From Deinococcota bacterium (GTDB taxonomy: Bacteria > Deinococcota > Deinococci > Deinococcales > Trueperaceae), in contig CAUJFI010000119.1 of the NCBI GenBank assembly GCA_963170125.1, positions 1 through 36,345 on the forward strand: 36,345 bases of DNA. The letters run 5' to 3'. The number at the start of each line of letters is the position of its first letter. Within the stretch, counting starts at the first letter, position 1. The position numbers were made by a program, and so were the translations under genes. The notes beneath the pieces are model-generated. The model ran no database searches. It saw nothing but the letters and a program-made list of their open reading frames with translations, and was not told the DNA's origin. Of the stretch, positions 1 to 6,684 are shown piece after piece.

Positions 1-963
1 GTCGACGACGCTGAAGATGCGTCCCTCGAAACGCGGCCAGAGCCCGGTGCAGCCGAGCGTCACGCGCAGCTTGTCGTGATCACCGCTGGAAGCTACGCAG
101 GCCGGCAGCGCCGGCATGATCGCATCGAGCGCCGCCACCACGCCCTCGAGGAGGGCGAGGCTCGGCGTGACGAGGACGGGCTGGGCCGCGGCGTGCTCGG
201 CCTGCGCTAGGAGGTCGGCAACGACGTGTCCGACGTCCGCTTCCGCGTCGGCCACCACGAGGGTCTCCGTCGGGCCGGGTAGCGCCTCGATGCCGACGGT
301 GCCATAGAGCTGACGCTTCGCCTCGACGACGTAGCGGTTGCCAGGGCCAACGACCTTGTCGACCCGCGCCAGGCTCTGCGTGCCGTGGGCGAGGGCGGCG
401 ACGGCGTGGGGGCCGCCGACGCACAACAGTTCCTGCACGCCGGCGAGCGTCGCGGCGTACCTGAGCTCTGCTGGCACGCGGCCGTCCCTTCCCGGTGGCG
501 TCGCCACGACGATCCGCCTGACGCCGGCCACGCGGGCCGGGACGGCTGTCATGAGGACCGTCGAGAACAGGGGCGCAGTTCCTCCCGGCACGTAGCAACC
601 TACGCTGTCGATCGGCACGATCAGCTGCCCTAGGACGGCGCCCCCGTCGGCGTGCACGAAGCCGCCCTCCGACTGGAGGCGGTAGTAGGCCGCCACGCGC
701 GTGGCGGCCAGTCGGATGGCGGCAGCCAGGTCGGGCGCCAGCTCCCCCTCGGCCGCCGCCAGCTCCTCCGGCGCCACGAGCACGCTGTCGAGCTCCACGC
801 CGTCGAAGCGGGCGGTTAGCTCCTTGAGAGCGGCGTCGCCCCGCCGCCTCACCTCGGTCACTATGTCGCTGACGGCCGCGGCGAGCGCTTCGTCGGCCGT
901 CTCCCTGGCGAACCGCGCCTCGCACCAGGCCAGGGCGGCGGCTTTCGAGTCGATGACACGCAT
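1..963 (-). CDS. hisD: Histidinol dehydrogenase (HisD), C-terminus missing at window edge
   Basis: Catalyses the last two steps of histidine synthesis, the NAD+-dependent oxidation of L-histidinol to L-histidine, in the cytoplasm. Reading the minus strand from ATG at 963 gives 321 codons open to base 1; the family is about 430 residues, so roughly the last 110 are outside the window. Visible family motifs are the glycine/proline-rich CYVPGGTAPLFSTVLM segment, VDKVVGPGNRYVVEAKRQL, the PGPTE turn, and LLAQAEHA, whose Gln and His are zinc/active-site residues in characterised HisD. The catalytic Glu-His pair of the C-terminal half cannot be checked. The start is supported by a TATCCT -10 box 7 nt upstream and no Shine-Dalgarno, suggesting a leaderless mRNA. 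It is divergent from the dehydrogenase at 1004. The other histidine-type gene in the window, hisN, lies 17 kb away. Confidence 0.93.
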   Translation of the reverse strand, partial: MRVIDSKAAALAWCEARFARETADEALAAAVSDIVTEVRRRGDAALKELTARFDGVELDSVLVAPEELAAAEGELAPDLAAAIRLAATRVAAYYRLQSEGGFVHADGGAVLGQLIVPIDSVGCYVPGGTAPLFSTVLMTAVPARVAGVRRIVVATPPGRDGRVPAELRYAATLAGVQELLCVGGPHAVAALAHGTQSLARVDKVVGPGNRYVVEAKRQLYGTVGIEALPGPTETLVVADAEADVGHVVADLLAQAEHAAAQPVLVTPSLALLEGVVAALDAIMPALPACVASSGDHDKLRVTLGCTGLWPRFEGRIFSVVD

Positions 964-970
964 GGGTTCA

Positions 971-976
971 AGGATA
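971..976 (-). promoter_or_regulatory. -10 box of leaderless hisD
   Basis: Minus strand reads TATCCT, then 7 nt, then the hisD ATG. No SD motif is present. The spacing places the transcription start at or next to the start codon. Confidence 0.55.
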
Positions 977-991
977 TAGGCGCAGGCACGG

Positions 992-997
992 TAGCAT
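992..997 (+). promoter_or_regulatory. -10 box of leaderless hydroxyacid dehydrogenase gene
   Basis: TAGCAT, then 6 nt, then ATG at 1004. No SD motif and no clear -35. It shares the 40-bp divergent gap with the hisD promoter. Confidence 0.55.
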
Positions 998-1003
998 CCG
1001 GTC

Positions 1004-1981
1004 ATGACAGGCGAGAGACTCAAGGTCTTGTGGTGCAACCCCAAGACGGCCGACACCGTCCGCGAGCTGCCGCTGCCGGAAGCGATCGAGCTGCGCTTCG
1101 CCACCGCCGACGCGAGCGACGAGGACCGCGACTGGGCCGAGGCGCTCGTCACCGGCTCGCCGCCCGCCCGGCTGCTCGACGGCGCCCGGCTCCGCCACGT
1201 GGTGGTGCCGTTCGCGGGGGTGGCCGCGGAGCTGCGGGCTCGCGCGCTGGAACGACCGCACTTGAGCGTCCACAACTCCCACTACAACGCCGAGATGGTG
1301 GCCCAGCACGCTCTGGCGCTCGCCATCGCGTGCGCCAGCCGCATCGTGGCCTCGGACCGCGCCATGCGCCGCGGCGACTGGGGCGATGACACGGCGAGCG
1401 CTCACTCCAGCATGTTCTTGCCCGGCAAGGTCGCCCTGCTCCTCGGCTTCGGGCACATAGGCAAGGCGCTCGTGGCGCCGCTGCGAGCCTTGAGGATGGA
1501 CGTGCGGGCGTGGCGGCGGCGGCCGGTGGAAGGCGGCGTGCCGACCTACGGGCCCGAGCGGTTGCACGAGGCGCTCGCGGAGGCCGACGTGGTGATCGTC
1601 AGCCTGCCGGGCACCGCCGAGACCGACGGCCTCATCGGGGCCGAGGAGCTCGCCTGCCTGAAGGGCGGCGCCGTCCTCGTCAACGTCGGGCGCGGCAGCG
1701 TCATCGACGAGGAGGCGCTGTACCGAGCGTTGGCCGAGCGCAGGATCCGCGCCGCCGGCCTCGACGTCTGGTACCACTACCCCGAGCGCCGCGGCGAGCT
1801 CGTGCGCGTGTTCCCCAGCCGCTTCCCGTTCCAGGAGTTGGACAACGTGGTGATGAGCCCCCACCGGGGCAACGACATCGACGAGTGGCGCGAGGCGTCG
1901 GCGCGCGACGCGTTGGTCACCCTCGCGGCGCTCGCGCGCGGTGAGGGTCGGAACCGAGTGGACCTCGTCAACGGCTACTGA
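1004..1981 (+). CDS. D-isomer-specific 2-hydroxyacid dehydrogenase family protein
   Basis: A 325-residue NAD(P)-dependent oxidoreductase expected to interconvert a 2-hydroxyacid and a 2-oxoacid; the substrate cannot be read from sequence. The Rossmann dinucleotide-binding loop GFGHIG is at residues 148-153, the family signature LVNVGRGSVID around 225-235 carries the substrate-binding Arg230, and the general-base His is in SPHRG (H287). The usual catalytic-dyad glutamate lies in a DVFxxEP motif; here the aligned stretch is DVWYHYP (254-260), so Tyr259 occupies the Glu position. This may mark a divergent subfamily. ATG is preceded by TAGCAT and 6 nt, so the transcript is probably leaderless. 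Convergent with the TetR gene downstream, which may or may not be related to it. Confidence 0.85.
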   Translation: MTGERLKVLWCNPKTADTVRELPLPEAIELRFATADASDEDRDWAEALVTGSPPARLLDGARLRHVVVPFAGVAAELRARALERPHLSVHNSHYNAEMVAQHALALAIACASRIVASDRAMRRGDWGDDTASAHSSMFLPGKVALLLGFGHIGKALVAPLRALRMDVRAWRRRPVEGGVPTYGPERLHEALAEADVVIVSLPGTAETDGLIGAEELACLKGGAVLVNVGRGSVIDEEALYRALAERRIRAAGLDVWYHYPERRGELVRVFPSRFPFQELDNVVMSPHRGNDIDEWREASARDALVTLAALARGEGRNRVDLVNGY

Positions 1982-2053
1982 GGAGGGTCCGGCGGTCGCT
2001 TCGGCCGCGGCTTCCTCGTCGATCCCGTCGGTGCCGGTGACTCCCTGAGCAGC

Positions 2054-2728
2054 TCAGGCCCTGGCCGCAGCCGAGGCGCCGATAAGCCCCTCCAACGCGA
2101 GCCGCAGGGCCACGGCGAACTCCTCGCGGGCGTCACGATCGTGCCGGTAGGCCGCCCACTGCAACGCCGTGATGAAGTAGACGTTGGCGAGGGTGCGGGC
2201 GAGGCGCTCGGCCGAGTAGTCGGCGCGGACGCTGCCCGCTGCCTGGGCGCGCTTCAGCGCGGAGCGCAGCAGCTCCACGAGCGGGATGGCGAGGTAGGCG
2301 GCCCGCGAGCGCTCCGCGTTGGGATCGAGGAGCTCGAAGGAGATGGGCAGGATCAGCTCCCGATGCCCTTCCACGAAGCGGGCCAGCTCCGCGAAGAGGT
2401 AGTCGATCTCCGCCAAGGCGTCGAACGGAGGCTCTCCCGGCCGCGTGTGCCGCTCACGCTGCAGGGCCACCCGCCTGGCCAGCTCGTCCAGCTGCGTGGC
2501 GAAGTAGGCGACCAGGATCGCCTCCTTGCTCGGGAAGTAGTTGAAGACGGTCCCGCGCGCTACCCCGGCGCGCGCGGCGATGAGTTCGAACGTGGCGCCC
2601 TTCAGCCCGCGCTCCTCTATCAGTGCCAAGGCGGCCGTCAGGATGGCCCGGCGACGGTCCGCCTTCTTGCGCTCTCGGGCGCTCGGTTCGGCCGTCTTGG
2701 CGTCCCAGACGGCGTCGGTAGGGGTCAC
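2054..2728 (-). CDS. TetR/AcrR-family transcriptional regulator
   Basis: A 224-residue dimeric repressor-type protein. The N-terminal helix-turn-helix is clear at about residues 47-72 (TFELIAARAGVARGTVFNYF followed by PSKEAIL), the classic TetR recognition-helix pattern. The C-terminal two thirds are helical and ligand-binding; the ligand is unknown. An ATG 45 nt further upstream is in frame, but I place the start at GTG 2728 because the minus strand there has TATGAT followed by exactly 6 nt, the leaderless pattern seen repeatedly in this window, while the upstream ATG has no recognisable signal and adds only an Arg-rich tail. It lies downstream of rplT on the same strand but has its own promoter. 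Targets are unknown; the convergent dehydrogenase is the nearest candidate. Confidence 0.88.
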   Translation of the reverse strand: MTPTDAVWDAKTAEPSARERKKADRRRAILTAALALIEERGLKGATFELIAARAGVARGTVFNYFPSKEAILVAYFATQLDELARRVALQRERHTRPGEPPFDALAEIDYLFAELARFVEGHRELILPISFELLDPNAERSRAAYLAIPLVELLRSALKRAQAAGSVRADYSAERLARTLANVYFITALQWAAYRHDRDAREEFAVALRLALEGLIGASAAARA

Positions 2729-2734
2729 CGCGGC

Positions 2735-2740
2735 ATCATA
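2735..2740 (-). promoter_or_regulatory. -10 box of leaderless TetR gene
   Basis: Minus strand TATGAT (5 of 6 to consensus), 6 nt before GTG at 2728. It decides the GTG over the upstream ATG at 2773. Confidence 0.6.
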
Positions 2741-2833
2741 CCGTCGGGAGCGCCGTGCGAAACGACCGGGCACCGCGAAGACCGAGGTCTCGGCGGCGCC
2801 CGGGAGTCCGTTAGTTGATCGGCGCTCAGGCCC

Positions 2834-3184
2834 TCAAGCCTTGGCGGCCACCTCGACGAGCGCCTTGAAGGCGGCCGGCTCGCGCGCGGCGAGGTCGGCC
2901 ATGACCTTGCGGTCCAGTTGGACGCCCGCCTTGCGCAGGCCGGCGACTAAGCGCGAGTAGCTTATGCCCTCCTGGCGCGCGGCGGCGTTGATGCGCGCGA
3001 TCCAGAGGCGACGGAACTGGGGCTTCTTGTCGCGGCGGTCGCGGTACGAGTAGTCGGCCGCGTTGAGGAGCGTTTGCTGCGCGACGCGGAAGCTCTTGGA
3101 GCGCAAGCCCCAGTAGCCCTTGGCACGCTTGAGCACCTTCTGGTGGCGGCGGCGGCGAACGATGCCGGTCTTGGCGCGTGGCAT
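2834..3184 (-). CDS. rplT: 50S ribosomal protein L20
   Basis: A 116-residue basic protein needed early in 50S assembly, binding 23S rRNA. The N-terminus ([20 protein letters not shown]), the [13 protein letters not shown] segment and the [24 protein letters not shown] block are all diagnostic of L20. It lies 11 nt after rpmI in the infC-rpmI-rplT order conserved across bacteria. An SD-like GAGGGG precedes the ATG by 7 nt. In other bacteria L20 represses its own operon by binding a leader that mimics its rRNA site; the structured region 3415-3534 upstream of rpmI is the obvious place for such control here (inference). Confidence 0.98.
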   Translation of the reverse strand: MPRAKTGIVRRRRHQKVLKRAKGYWGLRSKSFRVAQQTLLNAADYSYRDRRDKKPQFRRLWIARINAAARQEGISYSRLVAGLRKAGVQLDRKVMADLAAREPAAFKALVEVAAKA

Positions 3185-3195
3185 TGCTCAACCCC

Positions 3196-3393
3196 TCAAT
3201 CGTAGGGCAGCAGCGCCTTGATGCGCTCTGCCTCTGGCTTGGCTACGACGAGGTCGTTGCGTCCCTGGCGGATCTTGCGGCCCGACTTCTTGTAGTTCAG
3301 GTGCCGCTTGCCGGAGCGCATCGCCTTGACCTTACCTCGCCCTGTGATCTTGACACGGGCTTTGGTGCCCTTATGGGTCTTGAGTTTCGGCAT
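3196..3393 (-). CDS. rpmI: 50S ribosomal protein L35
   Basis: A 65-residue, very basic ribosomal protein. The start MPKLKTHKGTKARVKITGRG and the RSGKRHLNYKKSGRK segment are typical of L35, and the length matches the family. A good SD (AGGAGAG) precedes the ATG. It is unusually far (about 290 nt) from infC within the same operon, separated by hairpin-rich sequence, so rpmI-rplT may also be expressed from an internal promoter or be regulated separately from infC. Confidence 0.98.
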   Translation of the reverse strand: MPKLKTHKGTKARVKITGRGKVKAMRSGKRHLNYKKSGRKIRQGRNDLVVAKPEAERIKALLPYD

Positions 3394-3686
3394 GCTATCT
3401 CTCTCCTGTACTTACGCTTCGAAGCGCTTGACGCTTCGGAAGCGACCTTCGCCCCTTGGGCGAGAGCCCATAGAGGGTACACCATTCACCGCGGTTCTCA
3501 CCACCATGTCGGCGACCGTCGTCGACATAGTGGTCACTGCCTAAGTTCGCCGGCGGTTCACTGCCGGCTCGCTACCGGGCAGCCCATCCCGTTCCCGGGA
3601 GCCTACTAGTGAGCGTGCAGAGCGTTAGCGCGGTGCGTCGGCGTGCGTTCGCGCGTGAGCGCCCACGCAGCCTGCGCGCGTCAGCG
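3394..3686 (-). promoter_or_regulatory. Structured intergenic leader ahead of rpmI-rplT
   Basis: No gene is visible in these 293 nt. On the minus strand there is a 12-bp hairpin (arms 3523-3534 and 3500-3511, 11-nt loop, one G-T pair), then a weak promoter candidate (GTGAGA at 3496-3501, 16 nt, TACCCT at 3474-3479). Next come three closely spaced hairpins: TCGCCC/GGGCGA (3449-3463), CGCTTC/GAAGCG (3432-3444) and a second CGCTTC/GAAGCG (3415-3426), ending about 20 nt from the rpmI start. The two CGCTTC/GAAGCG elements can pair with themselves or with each other, giving alternative folds. This would suit autogenous control by L20, known in other phyla at this operon, but the specific L20-binding fold is not established here. 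Confidence 0.5.
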
Positions 3687-4211
3687 TCAGCTCTCCACCG
3701 CGACTCCTGCCGGGCGCAGGATCATGTTCATGTCCATCCCGGCGATCATCGGGGCGGCGTCCACCACGGCGAGCTCCGTGACGTCTGCGGCGACGCGGTT
3801 GAGGATGCCCTGACCCAATTCCGGGTGGGTCCGCTCGCGGCCGCGGAACATGATGGTCACCTTCACCTTGTGACCGCCCTTGAGGAAACGGCGGATGTGG
3901 TTGACCTTGGTCTCGTAGTCGTGATCGTCGATCTTGACGCGGAACTTGATCGACTTCATCTCCTGCTGGCGGGAGCGGCGGCGCGCTTCCTTCGTCTGCT
4001 GCTGGAGTTCGAAACGGTACTTGCCGTAGTCCATCAGCTTGGCGACGGGTGGCTGCGCGGCCTCGCCCACCATGACGAGGTCGAGGTCTTCCTCGCGGGC
4101 CATGCGGAGCGCGTCACGGGTCTCGACGATGCCGACCTGCTGGCCGTCCGAACCGATGAGGCGCACCTGACGCACGCGGATCTGCTCGTTCACTTTCAAC
4201 TCTTTCGAAAT
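3687..4211 (-). CDS. infC: Translation initiation factor IF-3, probable AUU start
   Basis: IF-3 binds the 30S subunit, prevents 50S joining and proofreads start-codon selection. The N-terminal domain (KVNEQIRVRQVRLIGSDGQQ), the KLMDYGKYRFE motif, the charged linker and the C-terminal domain (IKFRVKIDDHDYETKVNHI, VTIMFRGRERTHPELG) are all clear. I place the start at ATT 4211, giving 174 residues: a perfect AGGAGG at 4220-4225 lies 8 nt upstream of it. The in-frame GTG at 4220 overlaps that SD and so cannot use it. An AUU start with autoregulation through IF-3 discrimination is established for E. coli infC. First gene of the infC-rpmI-rplT operon, transcribed from a promoter at 4309-4338. Confidence 0.95.
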   Translation of the reverse strand: MSKELKVNEQIRVRQVRLIGSDGQQVGIVETRDALRMAREEDLDLVMVGEAAQPPVAKLMDYGKYRFELQQQTKEARRRSRQQEMKSIKFRVKIDDHDYETKVNHIRRFLKGGHKVKVTIMFRGRERTHPELGQGILNRVAADVTELAVVDAAPMIAGMDMNMILRPAGVAVES

Positions 4212-4217
4212 GGACTC

Positions 4218-4225
4218 CACCTCCT
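4218..4225 (-). promoter_or_regulatory. Strong Shine-Dalgarno that sets the infC AUU start
   Basis: Minus strand AGGAGGTG, an 8-base match to the anti-SD. Counting from AGGAGG there are 8 nt to ATT at 4211, which is optimal. GTG at 4218-4220 is inside the SD itself. Confidence 0.75.
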
Positions 4226-4308
4226 GGGTGAGTTGTGCTGGTGACGTGGTTCGGACGCCTGGCGCCCACTTCCGTGAGACCCCGCGCCAGCGTCACACAC
4301 AGCGCTCG

Positions 4309-4338
4309 AGTCTAGCAGAGCAGGACGGCGCGGTACAA
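4309..4338 (-). promoter_or_regulatory. Promoter of the infC operon
   Basis: Minus strand TTGTAC (4333-4338), 18-nt spacer, TAGACT (4309-4314). Transcription should start near 4302, leaving about 90 nt of leader before infC. It overlaps the probable start region of the divergent acetyltransferase gene. Confidence 0.6.
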
Positions 4339-4339
4339 C

Positions 4340-5002
4340 GTGAGCGTGCGGACTCACGAACACCAGGGGGCGACCGTGCGCGTCGCGACGCGGGCGGACG
4401 AGGCGGCGGTGGTCGACGTGGCGTACCAGACCGCCTACTTCGGCGGCCCCGCCGCCACCTTCTTCCCGTGTCGTGACGCGTTCGCCGTGTTCTGGGTCCT
4501 CCCTTACCTCCGCGCCGGGCGCGCCATGGTGGTCGAGACCGACGACGGCGTGGTCGGCTACTGCGTCGGCGTCGACCGGCGGGCCGACTACACGCGCGGG
4601 CTCCTACCGCTCCTTCCCGGGCTCCTCCTCGAGCTGCTGGCGGGGCGCTGCCGAGGTTGGCGCGGGGCGCTCCGCTACGGCCTCCGGGCGCTGCGCTACC
4701 CGACGCGCGGCGCGCCAGGAAGCGCCTACCCGGCGCACCTGCACCTCGCGCTCTCGAGCGCGGCGCGCGGGCGCGGCTCGGGGCGCGCGCTTCTCACCGC
4801 CTACCTGGCGGCCGCGACCGAACGCGGCGTGAGCGGCCTGCAGCTCTCGACGACCGAGCGCAACGCGCCGGCCGTCAGTCTCTATTCGTCGCTCGGCTTC
4901 GAAGTGTGGACGGCCCGTGTCAGCCCACTCTGGCGTCCGTGGACGGGTCGAGACGAGACCCACCTCGTGCTCGTCAAGCGGCTGACCGTTCCCGGAGGCT
5001 GA
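4340..5002 (+). CDS. GNAT-family N-acetyltransferase
   Basis: About 220 residues. The acetyl-CoA-binding motif A is seen as LHLALSSAARGRGSGRALL followed by helix and strand, with RGRGSG matching the R/Q-x-x-G-x-G pyrophosphate loop; motif B follows as NAPAVSLYSSLGFEVW. The substrate cannot be predicted. A leucine-rich central stretch (GLLPLLPGLLLELL) is not long enough to be called a membrane helix with confidence. The start is uncertain: GTG at 4340, GTG at 4346 (6 nt after a TACAAC box) or GTG at 4376, which has an AGGGGG 5 nt upstream. Divergent from infC and convergent with the PIG-L gene. Confidence 0.82.
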   Translation: MSVRTHEHQGATVRVATRADEAAVVDVAYQTAYFGGPAATFFPCRDAFAVFWVLPYLRAGRAMVVETDDGVVGYCVGVDRRADYTRGLLPLLPGLLLELLAGRCRGWRGALRYGLRALRYPTRGAPGSAYPAHLHLALSSAARGRGSGRALLTAYLAAATERGVSGLQLSTTERNAPAVSLYSSLGFEVWTARVSPLWRPWTGRDETHLVLVKRLTVPGG

Positions 5003-5041
5003 GCGACCGGGCAGCGGCCCCTGGCGGGCGGCCCCAGACGA

Positions 5042-5062
5042 GCTCGGCCTCGAGGGCCGAGC
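5042..5062. terminator. Hairpin between convergent genes
   Basis: An 8-bp perfect stem GCTCGGCC/GGCCGAGC with a 5-nt loop, located between the 3' ends of the acetyltransferase (+) and PIG-L (-) genes. There is no T tract on either side, so it is at best a terminator-like barrier serving both strands. Confidence 0.45.
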
Positions 5063-5083
5063 AGCGGGGAGCGGCGAGCGCCT

Positions 5084-6142
5084 TCAAGGTGCGAGCGGAG
5101 CGCTGCTGATGAGCTCGTTGCGCCGAGCGAACGATACGAGAAACCGCCGCATCATCTCGACCTGGCTGCGGTAGGTGTCGATGGCAAGAAGCTTCGTGGC
5201 CACCCAGCGCGGCTCCAGGTCGAAGCGCTCCCACGGCAGCGTCCTGGCTCGCAGCGGCGGGAAGAGGGGTTGGCTCGGGTGCACGCCCTTGGGCAGCGGC
5301 CACTCGGAGTCACCGTGCACGATCCACCACCTGCCGATCTCCGGCTGCCCCCGTTCCTGCAGGAGCTCCATGACGAGCTGGCCGATGGCGCGGTGGTCGG
5401 GGTGCGCGTCGCGCGGCGTGGGCGCCAGGACGACCGTCGGCCCGACCTCGTCGAGGACGGCGCGCAGCTCGGCCATCAGGTTCGAGCCAGTGTAGGCGAG
5501 GCCGGGCGAGCGCGCCTCCGCGTACGGCACGCTCGTGCGCAATGTGAAGCGCGAGCGGTAGAGCGCGTGCTGGTCGCCAAGGACGAGCGTCCTCAGGCCG
5601 CGGTCGGGGAAGCCGAGGAAGATCACGTGGTCCTCCGGCACGCCGAGCACCGCGGCGGCGGCACGGGCCTCCGCCAATCGCCGCTCGCCGAGCTTCACCA
5701 TCGGGTCGCCGACAGCGCGAAGGCGCCGCTCCTGCACGATGGCAGCGAGCTCGAACGCGTCTCCGACGGTGACGTGGACGATCCAGACGTCCGCGCCGGC
5801 CTCCCTGGCCTGCAAGAGCATGCCAGCGCAGCAGAGGACCTCGTCGTCCGGGTGGGGGGAGAAGACGAGGACGCGCTCTGAGCCGCCGAGCGGCTCGGCC
5901 TCCGGCAGGCTGGCGACGCTCAGGCCGAACTGCCGGGCGTACCACCATGCGGCGAACACGGGGGCGTTGACGTAGAGAAACGCACCAACCAGGATCGCAG
6001 CCAGGGTCCCAAGGGTGACCGCGCGCGCGACGCGGGTGCGCACGGAAGGGGGCGGAACGGACCTGCGGGGCCGCACGGCCCTCCGCGCCCGCTTCGGCGC
6101 CGGCGAGTCCAGTCCTGGCGCGGCCTTGCGCTCCTCGCCCAC
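5084..6142 (-). CDS. PIG-L/LmbE family deacetylase with N-terminal membrane anchor
   Basis: A 352-residue predicted zinc-dependent N-acetylglucosaminyl-type deacetylase. The hallmark zinc motif PHPDDE is at 96-101 and the second zinc/catalytic motif HPDH at 247-250. The first 40 residues are Arg/Pro-rich, followed by a hydrophobic helix at about 41-59, so the protein is probably a membrane-anchored enzyme; positive-inside topology would place the catalytic domain outside. Deinococcota make bacillithiol with a PIG-L deacetylase (BshB), but that enzyme is shorter and soluble, so this is more likely a cell-envelope or glycan deacetylase. It starts with GTG; CATGCT lies 6 nt upstream, a weak version of the leaderless pattern. 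Confidence 0.85.
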   Translation of the reverse strand: MGEERKAAPGLDSPAPKRARRAVRPRRSVPPPSVRTRVARAVTLGTLAAILVGAFLYVNAPVFAAWWYARQFGLSVASLPEAEPLGGSERVLVFSPHPDDEVLCCAGMLLQAREAGADVWIVHVTVGDAFELAAIVQERRLRAVGDPMVKLGERRLAEARAAAAVLGVPEDHVIFLGFPDRGLRTLVLGDQHALYRSRFTLRTSVPYAEARSPGLAYTGSNLMAELRAVLDEVGPTVVLAPTPRDAHPDHRAIGQLVMELLQERGQPEIGRWWIVHGDSEWPLPKGVHPSQPLFPPLRARTLPWERFDLEPRWVATKLLAIDTYRSQVEMMRRFLVSFARRNELISSAPLAP

Positions 6143-6214
6143 GCTCCCAGCATGGCACGGCGAGGCGGCCGCCGAGCGCGGCGCACCCGACTCCCGACCC
6201 CTCCCCCTCGCTAC

Positions 6215-6243
6215 CTGTCAGGCCACCTAACGGGGGATACATT
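6215..6243 (+). promoter_or_regulatory. Promoter of the leaderless CoA-binding protein gene
   Basis: CTGTCA (6215-6220), 17-nt spacer, TACATT (6238-6243), then 6 nt to ATG at 6250. One of the few leaderless starts here with a recognisable -35. Confidence 0.6.
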
Positions 6244-6249
6244 GGGCGC

Positions 6250-6684
6250 ATGGACACGTCAGACGAGCGCCTTCGCGAGATCCTCGATGCCACCCACACC
6301 GTCGCCGTGATCGGGGCGAGCACGAACCCCGACAAGCCGGCCCACTTCGTGCCGCGCTACATGGCCGAGCACGGCTACGCCGTCCTGCCGGTGAACCCCG
6401 TGGCGGCGGGCGCGGAGCTCTTCGGCGAGACGGTGAGTGCCACCCTCGTCGAGCTCGACGGCCAGGTCGACATGGTGGACGTGTTCAGGCGCCCCACGGA
6501 CATCCCGCCTCACCTGCCCGACATCCTGGCCCTGCGCCCGCTGCCGAAGGTCGTCTGGTTCCAGCTCGGCATCCGTAACGACGAGGCCGCCGCGGAGCTG
6601 GAGGCGGCCGGCATCACCGTGGTGCAGGACAAGTGCCTCATGGAGGAGCACGAACGGCTCGGCGGCGGGACCGGCCACCGTTGA
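6250..6684 (+). CDS. CoA-binding domain protein (YccU-like)
   Basis: A 144-residue single-domain protein with the Rossmann-like CoA-binding fold: TVAVIGASTNPDKPAHFVPRY near the N-terminus, the VLPVNP strand, VDMVDVFRRP and the KVVWFQLGIRNDEAA / GITVVQDKCLMEEH ending that are characteristic of this family. The conserved Cys-Leu-Met-x-Glu-His near the C-terminus is present. The cellular role of the family is poorly defined. It is leaderless by the TACATT-6 nt-ATG pattern. Its stop overlaps the TTG start of mqnD (TTGA), so the two are translationally coupled and co-transcribed. Confidence 0.9.
   Translation: MDTSDERLREILDATHTVAVIGASTNPDKPAHFVPRYMAEHGYAVLPVNPVAAGAELFGETVSATLVELDGQVDMVDVFRRPTDIPPHLPDILALRPLPKVVWFQLGIRNDEAAAELEAAGITVVQDKCLMEEHERLGGGTGHR

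Noticed and set aside
80..925. Long Arg-rich reading frame on the minus strand
   Set aside because: It is a shadow of hisD, which occupies the same strand in another frame and carries all conserved motifs. High GC makes long open shadow frames common here.
2774..2833. Possible terminator after rplT
   Set aside because: A CCGAG/CTCGG inverted repeat is there, but its loop is too short and no T tract follows.
5084..6142. PIG-L gene as the bacillithiol deacetylase bshB
   Set aside because: The N-terminal membrane anchor and longer length do not fit the soluble BshB type, and no other bsh gene is in the window.
5310..6335. 341-codon minus-strand frame overlapping the PIG-L gene
   Set aside because: Arg/Pro/Gly-rich low-complexity translation; the overlapping frame has the PHPDDE and HPDH motifs.
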